A stretch of DNA of 64,000 nucleotides from UBA7446 sp965656545 (GTDB lineage: Bacteria; Bacteroidota; Bacteroidia; Flavobacteriales; Flavobacteriaceae): NCBI GenBank assembly GCA_965656545.1, contig CBFHKZ010000002.1:1-64000 (forward strand), in the 5' to 3' direction. The position numbers were made by a program, and so were the translations under genes. Shown here piece after piece: positions 8,505-20,360 of this stretch; the first letter of the stretch is position 1; every line of letters starts with the position of its first letter. The notes beneath the pieces were generated by a model, which saw only the letters and a program-made list of their open reading frames with translations, did not search any database and was not told the DNA's origin.

Positions 8505-9522
8505 GGTGTAGTATATCTCCTACAATTTTTTTTGATGCTTTTTTTCCCTCTGGTAGCAAGGGTGCCTTGATGCCATTTCCTACTGACTTGCCGGCTTCGA
8601 GCATACGGCATTCATCCCACAAATTGGTTGTTAAGAACCCTTGAATTGTTGCCGCTCCACCCTCAACCATGATGGATTGAATTTCATTTGCGACGCACCA
8701 ACTTAGGATGCCTTTTATCATTTGAGTTTTCGTTACTGCAACCCAATTGATATTTGCTTCTTTTTTATTGATGCTGTTGTTGAAAACCACTGTTTTCGCA
8801 GCTCCATTTAAAACATGTGCGTTGGCAGCTATGCTGTTGTTGGGGTCAATGACCAATCGAATCGGATTGCTGCCTGTCCATTTTCTTGTCGTTAGTTGTG
8901 GGTTGTCATTGTCTACTGTTTTCCTGCCCACCAATATGGCGTGTTCTTCTGCCCGCCAACGATGCGCCAGTTGCTGACTGTCTGCATCACTAATCCAAAA
9001 TACCTCATCTTTCTTGTCGTCTGCCGGTGCCATATAGCCATCTGCCGATTGTGCCCACTTCAATATAATATAAGGACGCTTTTTGGTATGGAAGCAATAA
9101 AATCGCTTATTTAATTCCAAACAGTCATCTTCCAATATACCACTGACTACCTCAACGCCTGCCGCTTTTAGTGCTGCAATGCCACGTCCGGCCACCTTTG
9201 GGTTGGGATCTGTTGCGCCTATGATTACTTTTTTAATGCCCTTAGCCAAAACCAAATCACAGCAGGGAGGTGTTTTGCCGTGATGTGAGCAGGGTTCGAG
9301 GTTTACATATAAAGTAGCGCCATCCAGTTCTTTAGGTGACAGTTTAGCCAAGGCGTTCACTTCGGCATGTGCATCCCCAGCTTTATGATGCCAGCTCTCA
9401 CCAATAATTTTTCCATCCTTAACCACTACCGCGCCCACCATGGGATTGGGATAGGTGTGACCAAAGCTCTTTTGAGCTAGGACCAAACAGCGGCGCATAA
9501 AAGTATCGTGGGTTGGATGCAA
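8482..9522 (-). CDS. ribD: bifunctional riboflavin biosynthesis deaminase/reductase RibD
   Basis: RibD deaminates diaminohydroxyphosphoribosylaminopyrimidine and then reduces the ribose side chain, steps two and three of riboflavin synthesis. The N-terminal cytidine-deaminase-like domain has the zinc site HAEVNAL and PCSHHGKTPPC. The C-terminal reductase domain runs from about residue 150 to the end, with MVEGGAATIQGFL typical of the family. I place the start at TTG 9522 (reading MHPTHDTFMRRC), because a TATTTTTG promoter box covers plus-strand 9541-9548 and rules out the longer frame from TTG 9552; an ATG at 9498 is a third choice. No other rib genes are in the window. Confidence 0.93.
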   Translation of the reverse strand: MHPTHDTFMRRCLVLAQKSFGHTYPNPMVGAVVVKDGKIIGESWHHKAGDAHAEVNALAKLSPKELDGATLYVNLEPCSHHGKTPPCCDLVLAKGIKKVIIGATDPNPKVAGRGIAALKAAGVEVVSGILEDDCLELNKRFYCFHTKKRPYIILKWAQSADGYMAPADDKKDEVFWISDADSQQLAHRWRAEEHAILVGRKTVDNDNPQLTTRKWTGSNPIRLVIDPNNSIAANAHVLNGAAKTVVFNNSINKKEANINWVAVTKTQMIKGILSWCVANEIQSIMVEGGAATIQGFLTTNLWDECRMLEAGKSVGNGIKAPLLPEGKKASKKIVGDILHLMLNERP

Positions 9523-9540
9523 CGGGAATGTGTATTTTAG

Positions 9541-9548
9541 CAAAAATA
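9541..9548 (-). promoter_or_regulatory. putative -7 box for ribD
   Basis: TATTTTTG on the minus strand matches TAnnTTTG and lies about 19 nt before TTG 9522. It decides the start choice for ribD. A -33 partner is not obvious. Confidence 0.45.
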
Positions 9549-9594
9549 TCAAATATCTCCTTGCGAAGCAGATTTCATTTACAATTGACCCACT

Positions 9595-12437
<2,843 letters not shown>

Positions 12438-12525
12438 TGTTGTGTTTGTAACAAACCGTTAGTTTTTTATAATATATTGTTGTGGTCATGCACCCACCTC
12501 TTACGAAAACACTACTTTTACAACA

Positions 12526-13032
12526 ATGAATTTTTTTGCCAAACGTACCGTAAAACAGCAGCTTGGTCTACTTGATAACAGGGTAGGAGTTAAGCCTGCA
12601 ACAATAGGTCGTATGGTTTTTGTTCACGATACGGATTTAGATATTACAGAAGCACAGTTTCAAGACATGATTGATTTTTTTTCACCAGAATATAAAACAA
12701 TCGAGCGTGTCCATTTTCATTTAAATAAAAAAATGCTTGAGGGTTTGCCCAAGCCTCACTTGCATCCCAAAAGTTTGGACTGGCGGGGTAGGATCGTGGA
12801 AGATGATTTAACATTTGTGATGTTACAGCAATACGATATTGCCATCCATTTTGTGCAGCAAAGTACCCTTTCACTGGCATCTTTTTCTGCACAACTCAAA
12901 GCCTCTTTTCGCATAGGCCCATCTTGTATGGATACTAGATTGAACGATTTGGTGCTACCCACACGATTGGACTTTGGCGGATTTTTAAGCGACCTTAAAA
13001 AATATTATAATAAAATTAACCCTCATGCATAA
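12526..13032 (+). CDS. conserved unknown protein, DUF6913-like
   Basis: A 168-residue protein without signal peptide or membrane segment. I recognise it only as a conserved flavobacterial family of unknown function (probably the one called DUF6913) that often lies between ligA and dapA. The sequence alternates basic and acidic patches, with a VHFHLNKK segment and a C-terminal RLNDLVLPTRLDFGGFL block that looks conserved. It overlaps dapA by 8 nt, so the two are likely cotranscribed. No function is assigned. Confidence 0.72.
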   Translation: MNFFAKRTVKQQLGLLDNRVGVKPATIGRMVFVHDTDLDITEAQFQDMIDFFSPEYKTIERVHFHLNKKMLEGLPKPHLHPKSLDWRGRIVEDDLTFVMLQQYDIAIHFVQQSTLSLASFSAQLKASFRIGPSCMDTRLNDLVLPTRLDFGGFLSDLKKYYNKINPHA

Positions 13033-13909
13033 GCTAACAGTCAAATCTACAGGAGTAGCGGTTATTACCCCTTTTCATGCAGACGGTTCCGTTGACCATG
13101 ACGCACTTGCGCGCATCATTCACTTTTTGATTGATAGCGGTATTGATTTTCTTGTGGCCTTGGGAACGACGGGCGAATCCGTTACGCTGACCAATGATGA
13201 AAAGCAGGCTGTATTTGCCACTTTTGTGCGTGAAAACAAACAACGTGTTCCGTTGATTATGGGTGTTGGCGGCAATTGTACCCGTTCACTAGTTGAGCGT
13301 TTTCAGACGCTAGACACTACTGGATTTGATGCCATTCTTTCTGTAACGCCTTATTACAATCGTCCTAACCAAGAAGGATTGTATCAGCATTATATGGCCT
13401 TGGATGCTGTAACCCCTTTACCTTTAATCATGTACAACGTGCCTGGAAGAACAGGCGTGAACATGACTGCCCAGACCACGGTGCGTATTGCCAATGATGC
13501 AAAACATATTGTTGGGGTTAAGGATGCAAGTGGTAATATGGAGCAGGGCGCAGAAATCATAGCGCAAAGCCCAACAGATTTTTTGGTTTTTTCAGGCGAT
13601 GATGAAACGGCAATTCCACTAACCCTTCTGGGTGGAGACGGTGTTATCTCTGTAGTTGCCGGTGGCTTTCCAAAAGCGTTTAAACATGGGATGGATTTGG
13701 CTTTAGAAAAAAACGAAGCTGAGGCAACTCGAATCAATCAGCAATTCAAGCCTGTTATAGATTTGCTATTTCAAGAAGGAAACCCCGCTGGAATTAAGGC
13801 TGTTTCTCAATTGCTAGGACTTTGCGGGGCCAACTTGAGGCTTCCTTTGGTTAAGCCTACGGATGCACTTGTAGCTGCCTTGCAGCCTTATGTAAGCAAG
13901 CTTAATTAA
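13025..13909 (+). CDS. dapA: 4-hydroxy-tetrahydrodipicolinate synthase DapA
   Basis: DapA condenses pyruvate with aspartate semialdehyde in the lysine/meso-DAP pathway. The TIM-barrel markers are present: GTTGES at 47-52, Tyr137 in MYNVPGRT, and the Schiff-base Lys166 in VGVKDASG. Length 294 is standard. Together with dapF at 3.5 kb it supplies cell-wall DAP. It overlaps the preceding unknown gene and is convergent with the PagL-like gene, the ends overlapping by 8 nt. Confidence 0.97.
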   Translation: MHKLTVKSTGVAVITPFHADGSVDHDALARIIHFLIDSGIDFLVALGTTGESVTLTNDEKQAVFATFVRENKQRVPLIMGVGGNCTRSLVERFQTLDTTGFDAILSVTPYYNRPNQEGLYQHYMALDAVTPLPLIMYNVPGRTGVNMTAQTTVRIANDAKHIVGVKDASGNMEQGAEIIAQSPTDFLVFSGDDETAIPLTLLGGDGVISVVAGGFPKAFKHGMDLALEKNEAEATRINQQFKPVIDLLFQEGNPAGIKAVSQLLGLCGANLRLPLVKPTDALVAALQPYVSKLN

Positions 13910-14534
13910 ACACCAATCCCAATCTGAGCCCAACGCTATTGTGTCCAGAGTTCGGAAACTTTAAATCAGCATTGGACTCATGTCTTATGACCAGCGTGCT
14001 GCTTACCCAGAAATGTTCCTTGTATTTCACCTTCACGCCCAAGCCTATGTTGTCGGAAAAGGCAAATCCAGCCGCCAGACGCTCTGTTAGTTGTGAGGTC
14101 CACATGGGGCCAATAGAACCGTATCCAAATACAGCGATTTTGGGACTTATAAACCAATTGAGGGTTACTCCCAAATGCGCCGCCAATTGATGGATGTTTT
14201 TTTCTGCTAACATTTTTTCTTGAAAACCATCTTGAAAATCATCAAAGTAAGCGGTTGTAGTAAACCACTTGTTGCGGAGTTGGTGTTTTGAAAAATAGTA
14301 GCCCAATTCACTGAGGACGACTACTTTAAAATCACCTAGTCGAAATTGTTGTAACCTTAGGTGCCCCAAGATGTGATGTTGGGTAAGTTTGTAGTCTTTG
14401 TCTTTAAACGGAAAGGCTTGCTGTGTGGCATAACCTACGTGTATTCCCCAATCGGGCGAACTTGATTCTTCTTGTCCTGCGACGATTTGAAAAGTGAATA
14501 GGATAAGAAGTACCCGTAAATAAGATGTGCGCAT
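13902..14534 (-). CDS. PagL-like lipid A 3-O-deacylase (acyloxyacyl hydrolase family)
   Basis: A predicted outer-membrane beta-barrel enzyme that removes the 3-O acyl chain of lipid A. A signal peptide of about 20 residues ends at VAGQ. The C-terminal part carries the family signature HESN at residues 185-188 (catalytic His and Ser), followed by LKFPNSGHNSVGLRLGLVF, which ends in the aromatic residue pattern of a barrel strand. Length of 210 is somewhat longer than Pseudomonas PagL (about 170). No lipid A genes are adjacent. The fold and motif are convincing, the substrate is inferred. Confidence 0.8.
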   Translation of the reverse strand: MRTSYLRVLLILFTFQIVAGQEESSSPDWGIHVGYATQQAFPFKDKDYKLTQHHILGHLRLQQFRLGDFKVVVLSELGYYFSKHQLRNKWFTTTAYFDDFQDGFQEKMLAEKNIHQLAAHLGVTLNWFISPKIAVFGYGSIGPMWTSQLTERLAAGFAFSDNIGLGVKVKYKEHFWVSSTLVIRHESNADLKFPNSGHNSVGLRLGLVFN

Positions 14535-14573
14535 GCGCTTTATATGTAAAACGTTTTAATTAAATTAGCCAAC

Positions 14574-15371
14574 ATGAAGTTACCAAATTATTTAGTTGTA
14601 GTCCTACTTTTTTTAGTAGGTTGTAGTGATTATCAAAAAGCACTAAAATCCGAAGATCCTGGGGTAAAAAACAAACTTGCTCAATCACTCTATGAGGAAG
14701 GGAAATACCGCAAAGCAGCACAGCTTTATGAGCAGTTAAAGACATCATACAGAGGTAAGCCACAGGCAGAACGCATCATTTTCTTTTATGCAAATGCGTT
14801 GTTAGAGACCAAAAATTATATTATGGCTGCCTATGAGTTTGAAACTTTTGTAAAAGCCTATCCAAAAAGTCAGAAGGCTGATGAAGCCTATTTTTTGATG
14901 GCTCACGCCTATTATATGACCTCTCCAAACTTTAGTTTAGATCAAACCGATACCTACGAAGCTTTGGACAAACTCCAAGAGTTTATCAACCGCTACCCTG
15001 AGAGTGAGCGCATGGATCGTGCCAATGCCATGGCACAGGAATTGCGTGTCAAGACAGAAAGAAAAGGATTTGAAACCGCTAAACAATACCATACCATACG
15101 CGATTATAAAGCTGCAATGAAAGCGTTAGATAATTTTATTGCAGACAACCCCGGTACTTCATACCGTGAAGGCGCCCTTTTTGTTCAGTTCTCTGCGGCG
15201 GCTACACTAGCCATCAATAGCGTTGAGTATAAGAAGGAAAACCGCCTTGAAGACGCCAAATCTAAATTTGAAAACTTCAAGCGTTTATACCCAGAATCAA
15301 CACATATGAAGGATGCTCAAAAACTCTTGAAAGATATTGAGCAAGAAATCCTTACTTTTGCATCCAATTAA
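14574..15371 (+). CDS. bamD: outer membrane assembly lipoprotein BamD
   Basis: BamD is the essential TPR lipoprotein of the BAM complex that inserts beta-barrels into the outer membrane. A lipoprotein signal peptide ends with LVGC (Cys17). TPR-like repeats fill residues 35-230 (for example YEEGKYRKAAQLYEQL). The length of 265 fits. It opens a run of plus-strand genes with rpoZ, coaBC, a DUF4835 gene and recN, an order conserved in flavobacteria. Confidence 0.95.
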   Translation: MKLPNYLVVVLLFLVGCSDYQKALKSEDPGVKNKLAQSLYEEGKYRKAAQLYEQLKTSYRGKPQAERIIFFYANALLETKNYIMAAYEFETFVKAYPKSQKADEAYFLMAHAYYMTSPNFSLDQTDTYEALDKLQEFINRYPESERMDRANAMAQELRVKTERKGFETAKQYHTIRDYKAAMKALDNFIADNPGTSYREGALFVQFSAAATLAINSVEYKKENRLEDAKSKFENFKRLYPESTHMKDAQKLLKDIEQEILTFASN

Positions 15372-15380
15372 ATTTTTCGC

Positions 15381-15710
15381 ATGGACCTAAAAAGCACACA
15401 AGCCGCTCTTACTACAAAAACATATGACCGCAACGAACTAGATGCGTCTACGGGCAATATCTATGAAAGTATTTCAATCATGGCAAGACGTGCCGTGCAA
15501 ATCAATGAGGACATCAAAACAGAGTTGTTCGAGAAATTGGAAGAATTTGCTACGCCAACCGAAAGTTTAGAGGAAATTTTCGAAAATAAAGAACAGATTG
15601 AAGTGTCTAAGTTCTACGAAAAGTTGCCAAAGCCACAGGCTATCGCTATCGAGCAATGGCTACAAGAAAAGATTTACTACCGTCACACTGACGCTGACGC
15701 AAGCGAATAG
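15381..15710 (+). CDS. rpoZ: RNA polymerase omega subunit
   Basis: A 109-residue Bacteroidota-type omega subunit, which helps fold and assemble the beta-prime subunit. The recognisable part is the helix TGNIYESISIMARRAVQINEDIK at about residues 25-47; the Bacteroidota form diverges from E. coli RpoZ and is often only called RNA polymerase Rpb6/omega. Ten nucleotides separate it from bamD and two from coaBC, so it sits inside an operon. Confidence 0.92.
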   Translation: MDLKSTQAALTTKTYDRNELDASTGNIYESISIMARRAVQINEDIKTELFEKLEEFATPTESLEEIFENKEQIEVSKFYEKLPKPQAIAIEQWLQEKIYYRHTDADASE

Positions 15711-15712
15711 TC

Positions 15713-16927
15713 ATGTCTATCTTGCATGACAAGCGAATCCTACTCGGAATATCGGGGAGTATTGCGGCCTATAAAACGCCGACCATTGCCCGATTGCTAG
15801 TCAAAGCAGGAGCCAACGTACAGGTTGTCATGACCGATGCAGCAAAGGGATTTGTTACCCCCCTTACGCTGTCTACCCTTACAGATCGTGAAGTGCTCAC
15901 TTCTTTTACACAAGAAGACAACGACAATGCCGTATGGAACAATCACGTTTCCCTAGGCCTTTGGGCAGATGTAATGCTGGTTGCCCCCGCCTCTGCCAAC
16001 ACCCTTGCTAAAATGGCAACTGCCGCTGCAGACAACTTGCTTTTGGCAACCTATCTTTCTGCTAAATGTCCCGTCTTTTTTGCACCTGCAATGGATTTGG
16101 ACATGCATAAGCATCCTGCCAATCAAGACAACATCAATCGCTTGGTTGCTAACGGCAACATATTGATTCCAGCTACCTCCGGTCCTTTGGCTAGTGGGTT
16201 AGAGGGCGAAGGTCGAATGGAAGAGCCCGAGCAAATAGTAGCCATACTAAAAGGTTATTTCAAATCTAAATCACCGCTTTCTGGCAAAAAATTGGTCATT
16301 ACTGCAGGCCCAACATACGAACCCATAGATCCTGTGCGTTTTATTGGTAATCACTCCTCAGGAAAAATGGGATATGCCTTAGCCAATGCTGCCGCACAAC
16401 AAGGTGCTGACGTTACCTTAATCAGTGGACCCACCGCTGGAAATACCGCGCACCCCAATGTTTCAGTTGTAGCTGTTACTACGGCTGCTGAGATGCTAGC
16501 TGCCTGTATGGATGTGTATGCCAATACCGATGCCCTTATTATGGCTGCTGCTGTTGCAGACTTCCAGCCAACAGAACAAGCCCAACAAAAAATTAAAAAG
16601 CAAGCAGGTATACCTTCTTTGTCTTTGGCGCCAACACCCGACATACTTTCAAAACTCGGGGAGGAGAAAAAGAATCAACTTTTGATAGGTTTTGCCCTTG
16701 AAACCCAAGATGCCTTGGCAAACGCTCAGAAAAAAGTAGCAAGCAAGAACCTAGATGCCATTGTTGTCAATTCACTTGCAGATGATGGCGCAGGCTTTGG
16801 TCACGACACCAATAAAATTTCTTTTTTACAAGCCAACAAAGAAGCCGTACATTATACCCTTAAATCCAAGCAAGAAGTTGCTTTGGACGTGATGGATCAC
16901 CTTAAAACCATGTTCGATGAATCTTAA
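15713..16927 (+). CDS. coaBC: bifunctional phosphopantothenoylcysteine decarboxylase/synthetase CoaBC
   Basis: The enzyme makes 4'-phosphopantetheine from phosphopantothenate and cysteine (coenzyme A pathway). The FMN-dependent CoaC half (about 1-180) shows LGISGSIAAYK, the active-site His78 and the PASANTLAKMA loop; the Cys of the substrate flap is in AKCPVFFAPAMD. The CoaB half starts with LVITAGPTYEPIDPVRFIGN at about 195. It overlaps the next gene by 11 nt. panB and coaE elsewhere in the window belong to the same pathway. Confidence 0.96.
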   Translation: MSILHDKRILLGISGSIAAYKTPTIARLLVKAGANVQVVMTDAAKGFVTPLTLSTLTDREVLTSFTQEDNDNAVWNNHVSLGLWADVMLVAPASANTLAKMATAAADNLLLATYLSAKCPVFFAPAMDLDMHKHPANQDNINRLVANGNILIPATSGPLASGLEGEGRMEEPEQIVAILKGYFKSKSPLSGKKLVITAGPTYEPIDPVRFIGNHSSGKMGYALANAAAQQGADVTLISGPTAGNTAHPNVSVVAVTTAAEMLAACMDVYANTDALIMAAAVADFQPTEQAQQKIKKQAGIPSLSLAPTPDILSKLGEEKKNQLLIGFALETQDALANAQKKVASKNLDAIVVNSLADDGAGFGHDTNKISFLQANKEAVHYTLKSKQEVALDVMDHLKTMFDES

Positions 16928-17804
16928 AGCCTTATTTTTTGTTTTTATTTTCAGTGCACTTTCGTGGGCGCAGGCGGTGCGTGTAACCCTTAACGTTAAC
17001 ACCGATTTGGTTGATCAAACCAATATCAATCCAGTCAAAACACTCGAGAAAGCAGCCCAAGATTTTCTTAACAATACCAAATGGACGTCTAGCCGCGATA
17101 TGAATGCCGCTGAAATTGATATTGAAATGTTACTTACCATTTCTAGTGTCAATAACAATTTATATGCTGCAAGCTTACAAGTACAATCAGGACGCTTGGT
17201 CTACAATACCAACTATACCTCGCCGCTGGTCAATTTTTTTGATGAATCTTTTGGCTTTACCTATCAAGAGTTTCAACCTTTCTATTACGACGTGAACCGC
17301 TACAACAACAACCTTATTTCGGTGTTGTCGTATTATATAAACCTGGTCATTGGTATGGAGATGGATAGCTTTTCTCCTTTGGGCGGCACGGCCTATTTTG
17401 AGCGAGCACGCACCATTGCCAACGCAGCACAAGCAAGCAACGCGCAAGGCTGGCAGGCCAATCAGGGGCAGAACGGTCGATATGATATTATTGACGCGCT
17501 ATCGTCAACCGCCTTTAACGACTTTAGAAACCTTATTTACACCTACCACAGAAACGGTTTGGATACCATGACAGACACGCCCAAAGAAGCCAAGGAAACC
17601 ATTGCTGCGCAGTTGATTACGCTAGAAAATCTTATGCGTCGACAGCCAAATGCCTATTTGATTCAAGCCTTTTTTGATGCCAAAGCCGAAGAGATAAGCC
17701 AACTCTATAGCGATGGCCCAGAAGTTGAGACCAAAGCACTGCTTCGTTTTTTAAACCGATTTGTACCCAGCATGTCTGGCTACTGGAGCAGCATCACGCG
17801 TTAA
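16917..17804 (+). CDS. DUF4835 protein, PorD-like T9SS-associated
   Basis: A 295-residue secreted protein with signal peptide ending near SWAQA. It matches the DUF4835 family, which in Porphyromonas corresponds, as far as I recall, to PorD, a factor needed for type IX secretion; that link is from memory and not provable from the sequence. The protein has an N-terminal beta-rich part (LNVNTDLVDQTNINPVKTLE) and a helical C-terminal part. The position between coaBC and recN is conserved in flavobacteria. Confidence 0.82.
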   Translation: MNLKALFFVFIFSALSWAQAVRVTLNVNTDLVDQTNINPVKTLEKAAQDFLNNTKWTSSRDMNAAEIDIEMLLTISSVNNNLYAASLQVQSGRLVYNTNYTSPLVNFFDESFGFTYQEFQPFYYDVNRYNNNLISVLSYYINLVIGMEMDSFSPLGGTAYFERARTIANAAQASNAQGWQANQGQNGRYDIIDALSSTAFNDFRNLIYTYHRNGLDTMTDTPKEAKETIAAQLITLENLMRRQPNAYLIQAFFDAKAEEISQLYSDGPEVETKALLRFLNRFVPSMSGYWSSITR

Positions 17805-17836
17805 TAACTTCATGTCTTTAAGTGACATAAACGCAT

Positions 17837-17844
17837 TATATTTG
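17837..17844 (+). promoter_or_regulatory. putative -7 box for recN
   Basis: TATATTTG is an exact TAnnTTTG match, 21 nt before the GTG start of recN. It suggests recN has its own promoter despite following the coaBC-DUF4835 operon. No LexA-type box was noticed beside it. Confidence 0.5.
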
Positions 17845-17865
17845 AAGTAACGACAATATACAACT

Positions 17866-19521
17866 GTGCTACTTTCACTCTCAATAAAAAACTTTTCACT
17901 CATAGAAGACCTAGAGGTCTCTTTTGACAGTGGTTTGTCTATACTGACAGGGGAAACAGGCTCTGGAAAATCCATTTTATTACAAGCCTTATCGCTAATA
18001 CTTGGGCAACGAGCCGATTTGTCTACCATACGTGCAAATGCATCAAAATGTGTTGTGGAAGCCACTTTTGACATGGATAAGCACAAGTTAAAAACCATTT
18101 TTGACCAACTTGATTTGGATGAGGAAAGACATACCATCATCCGGCGCGAGTTGAGTGCAACTGGGAAGTCACGTGCTTTTATCAACGATACCCCCGTTAC
18201 TTTGGATGCCCTTAAAGCTGTGGGGAACGCTTTGGTGGATATTCATACCCAACGGCAAACCATACAACTTACCGATCCAGCATTTTACCTTAACCTTATC
18301 GATGCCTATGGCGATAATGCGAAGTCGCTTGCTGCATACAAAGCGGCATTTAAGCATTGGCATACTACCACTACAGATCTCGAAAGTTTAAGAGCGCGTC
18401 AACGTCAGTCCGATGAAGCCTTAGACTACCACAAGTTTTTACTCAACGAACTGGAACAGCTTAGCCTATCGCCTGATATGATAGCCACTTTGGAAGAAGA
18501 AGTTCATGTGCTTAAAAATGCGACGGGTCTTAGGGCTGCACTTGCAGAGGTGGTTTCAATCAGTACCCAAGACGGTCTGGGTGTTCAAGACCAAATAATT
18601 GCCATTTCCCAGTTGTTGGATAAAACAGCAAACCTTGGCGCTGCATACCAATCGCTTTATGAGCGCATATCGAGTGTGCGGATTGAACTTTCCGACATCA
18701 TTTCAGAAACGCAACACCTAGGCGAGTCGGTGCAAGACGATCCCGCTCGTTTACAAGAAGTAGAGGAGTTGTTAAGTACGCTTCACCACCTGTGTCAAAA
18801 ACACCATGTTTCAAACGCAGAAGGGCTTATTGAAAAACGCACACATTTGCAGCAGCTATGCGAAAGTGCCGAAGCCTTGGATGAACAGATAGAAACTCGA
18901 TCCAAACAAGCAGCACTTGCTAAAACAGCTTTGGACGCTGCAGCAAAAACGCTGAGCAGCCAACGGCAACAAGCGTGTAATCCCCTTGCCGAGGCACTTG
19001 CCACACGCTCACGTGATCTGGGTATGGAGCATGTACAATTTTCTGTAGTGCTCAATTCCCTAGATGCGCCCACAGTCAATGGTGTTGAGGAAGCAGCACT
19101 GTTGTTCTCTGCCAACAAAGGCATCGACTTTGCGCCATTGAGCAAGGTTGCTTCTGGTGGTGAACTGTCTCGCATCATGCTTGTTATCAAATCCATTGTG
19201 GCGGAAAAATCCCAACTTCCAACCTTGATTTTAGATGAAATTGACACAGGCGTGTCGGGAGAGATGGCAAAAGCCATGGGCAAGCGTATGCATGAAATGA
19301 GTCGCCATATGCAGGTGATTTCCATTACGCATTTGCCGCAAATAGCAGCTTTGGCTGATGCGCATTACAAAGTTTACAAAGAGGTGGTAGGGGCATCTAC
19401 ACAAACATTTTTAACCCCACTTAACGAAGAAGACAGAATTGAAGAACTTGCTGAAATGCTCAGCGGAAAAGACGTAAAGGCGTCTGCCCGCATGCATGCA
19501 CGTGAGTTGCGAAACGTATAA
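17866..19521 (+). CDS. recN: DNA repair protein RecN
   Basis: RecN is an SMC-like ATPase acting in double-strand break repair. Walker A GETGSGKS lies at 29-36, a long coiled coil fills about 150-360, and the C-terminal half has the ABC signature SGGELSR and Walker B LILDEIDTGVSG. Length 551 is usual. The start is GTG 17866, because the conserved N-terminus LLSLSIKNFSLIEDLEV begins directly after it and no ATG is near. Confidence 0.96.
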   Translation: MLLSLSIKNFSLIEDLEVSFDSGLSILTGETGSGKSILLQALSLILGQRADLSTIRANASKCVVEATFDMDKHKLKTIFDQLDLDEERHTIIRRELSATGKSRAFINDTPVTLDALKAVGNALVDIHTQRQTIQLTDPAFYLNLIDAYGDNAKSLAAYKAAFKHWHTTTTDLESLRARQRQSDEALDYHKFLLNELEQLSLSPDMIATLEEEVHVLKNATGLRAALAEVVSISTQDGLGVQDQIIAISQLLDKTANLGAAYQSLYERISSVRIELSDIISETQHLGESVQDDPARLQEVEELLSTLHHLCQKHHVSNAEGLIEKRTHLQQLCESAEALDEQIETRSKQAALAKTALDAAAKTLSSQRQQACNPLAEALATRSRDLGMEHVQFSVVLNSLDAPTVNGVEEAALLFSANKGIDFAPLSKVASGGELSRIMLVIKSIVAEKSQLPTLILDEIDTGVSGEMAKAMGKRMHEMSRHMQVISITHLPQIAALADAHYKVYKEVVGASTQTFLTPLNEEDRIEELAEMLSGKDVKASARMHARELRNV

Positions 19522-19535
19522 TTTAAATTACAACT

Positions 19536-20351
19536 ATGAGTTACGGATTACTTAAAGGAAAACGAGGTATTATTTTTGGCGCACTGGACGAAAATTCCAT
19601 TGCTTGGAAAACGGCAGAGCGTGTGCACGAAGAGGGTGCGAGTTTTGTGTTGACAAATGCACCAATAGCCATGCGTATGGGAACCATCAACCAATTGGCT
19701 GAAAAAACAGGCTCGACCATCATCCCTGCCGATGCTACCTCCTTGGAAGATTTAGAGCATTTGGTGACCGAGTCTGTCAAAGTACTCGGAGGCAAAATAG
19801 ATTTTGTATTACACTCCATTGGCATGTCTGTCAATGTGCGTAAAGGACGTTCCTATACCGATCAAAAATACGATTGGACCGCAAAGGGCTGGGATGTTTC
19901 TGCCGGTTCCTTTCACAAGGTAATGCAAGTGCTTTATAAGCAAGACGCCATGAGCGAATGGGGAAGTATTGTAGCCCTGTCCTATATGGCTGCACAGCGT
20001 GTTTTTCCAGATTATAACGACATGGCAGACAACAAGGCTTTTTTAGAGTCTATTGCGCGTAGCTTTGGATACTTCTTTGGAAGAGATAAAAAGGTTCGTG
20101 TCAATACCATTTCACAGTCGCCCACACCCACAACAGCAGGCAAAGGCGTCAAAGGATTTGATGGCTTTATTTCTTATGCAGAAAAAATGTCTCCATTGGG
20201 GAATGCCTCTGCACTTGACTGTGCCAACTATACGGTTACCCTGTTTTCGGATTTAACCCGAAAAGTAACCCTCCAAAACCTGTTTCACGACGGAGGTTTC
20301 TCCAATATGGGCGTCAGCGATGCCGTTATGCAAGTATTCGAGGACGAATAA
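19536..20351 (+). CDS. fabI: enoyl-ACP reductase FabI
   Basis: FabI carries out the last reduction of each fatty acid elongation cycle. It is an SDR-fold enzyme of 271 residues with the divergent FabI nucleotide-binding motif GIIFGALDENSIAW at the start and the catalytic Tyr-x6-Lys in DYNDMADNKA. It is usually NADH-dependent and a triclosan target. It lies 14 nt after recN and 9 nt before the YbbR gene. Confidence 0.95.
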   Translation: MSYGLLKGKRGIIFGALDENSIAWKTAERVHEEGASFVLTNAPIAMRMGTINQLAEKTGSTIIPADATSLEDLEHLVTESVKVLGGKIDFVLHSIGMSVNVRKGRSYTDQKYDWTAKGWDVSAGSFHKVMQVLYKQDAMSEWGSIVALSYMAAQRVFPDYNDMADNKAFLESIARSFGYFFGRDKKVRVNTISQSPTPTTAGKGVKGFDGFISYAEKMSPLGNASALDCANYTVTLFSDLTRKVTLQNLFHDGGFSNMGVSDAVMQVFEDE

Positions 20352-20360
20352 AAAACAACT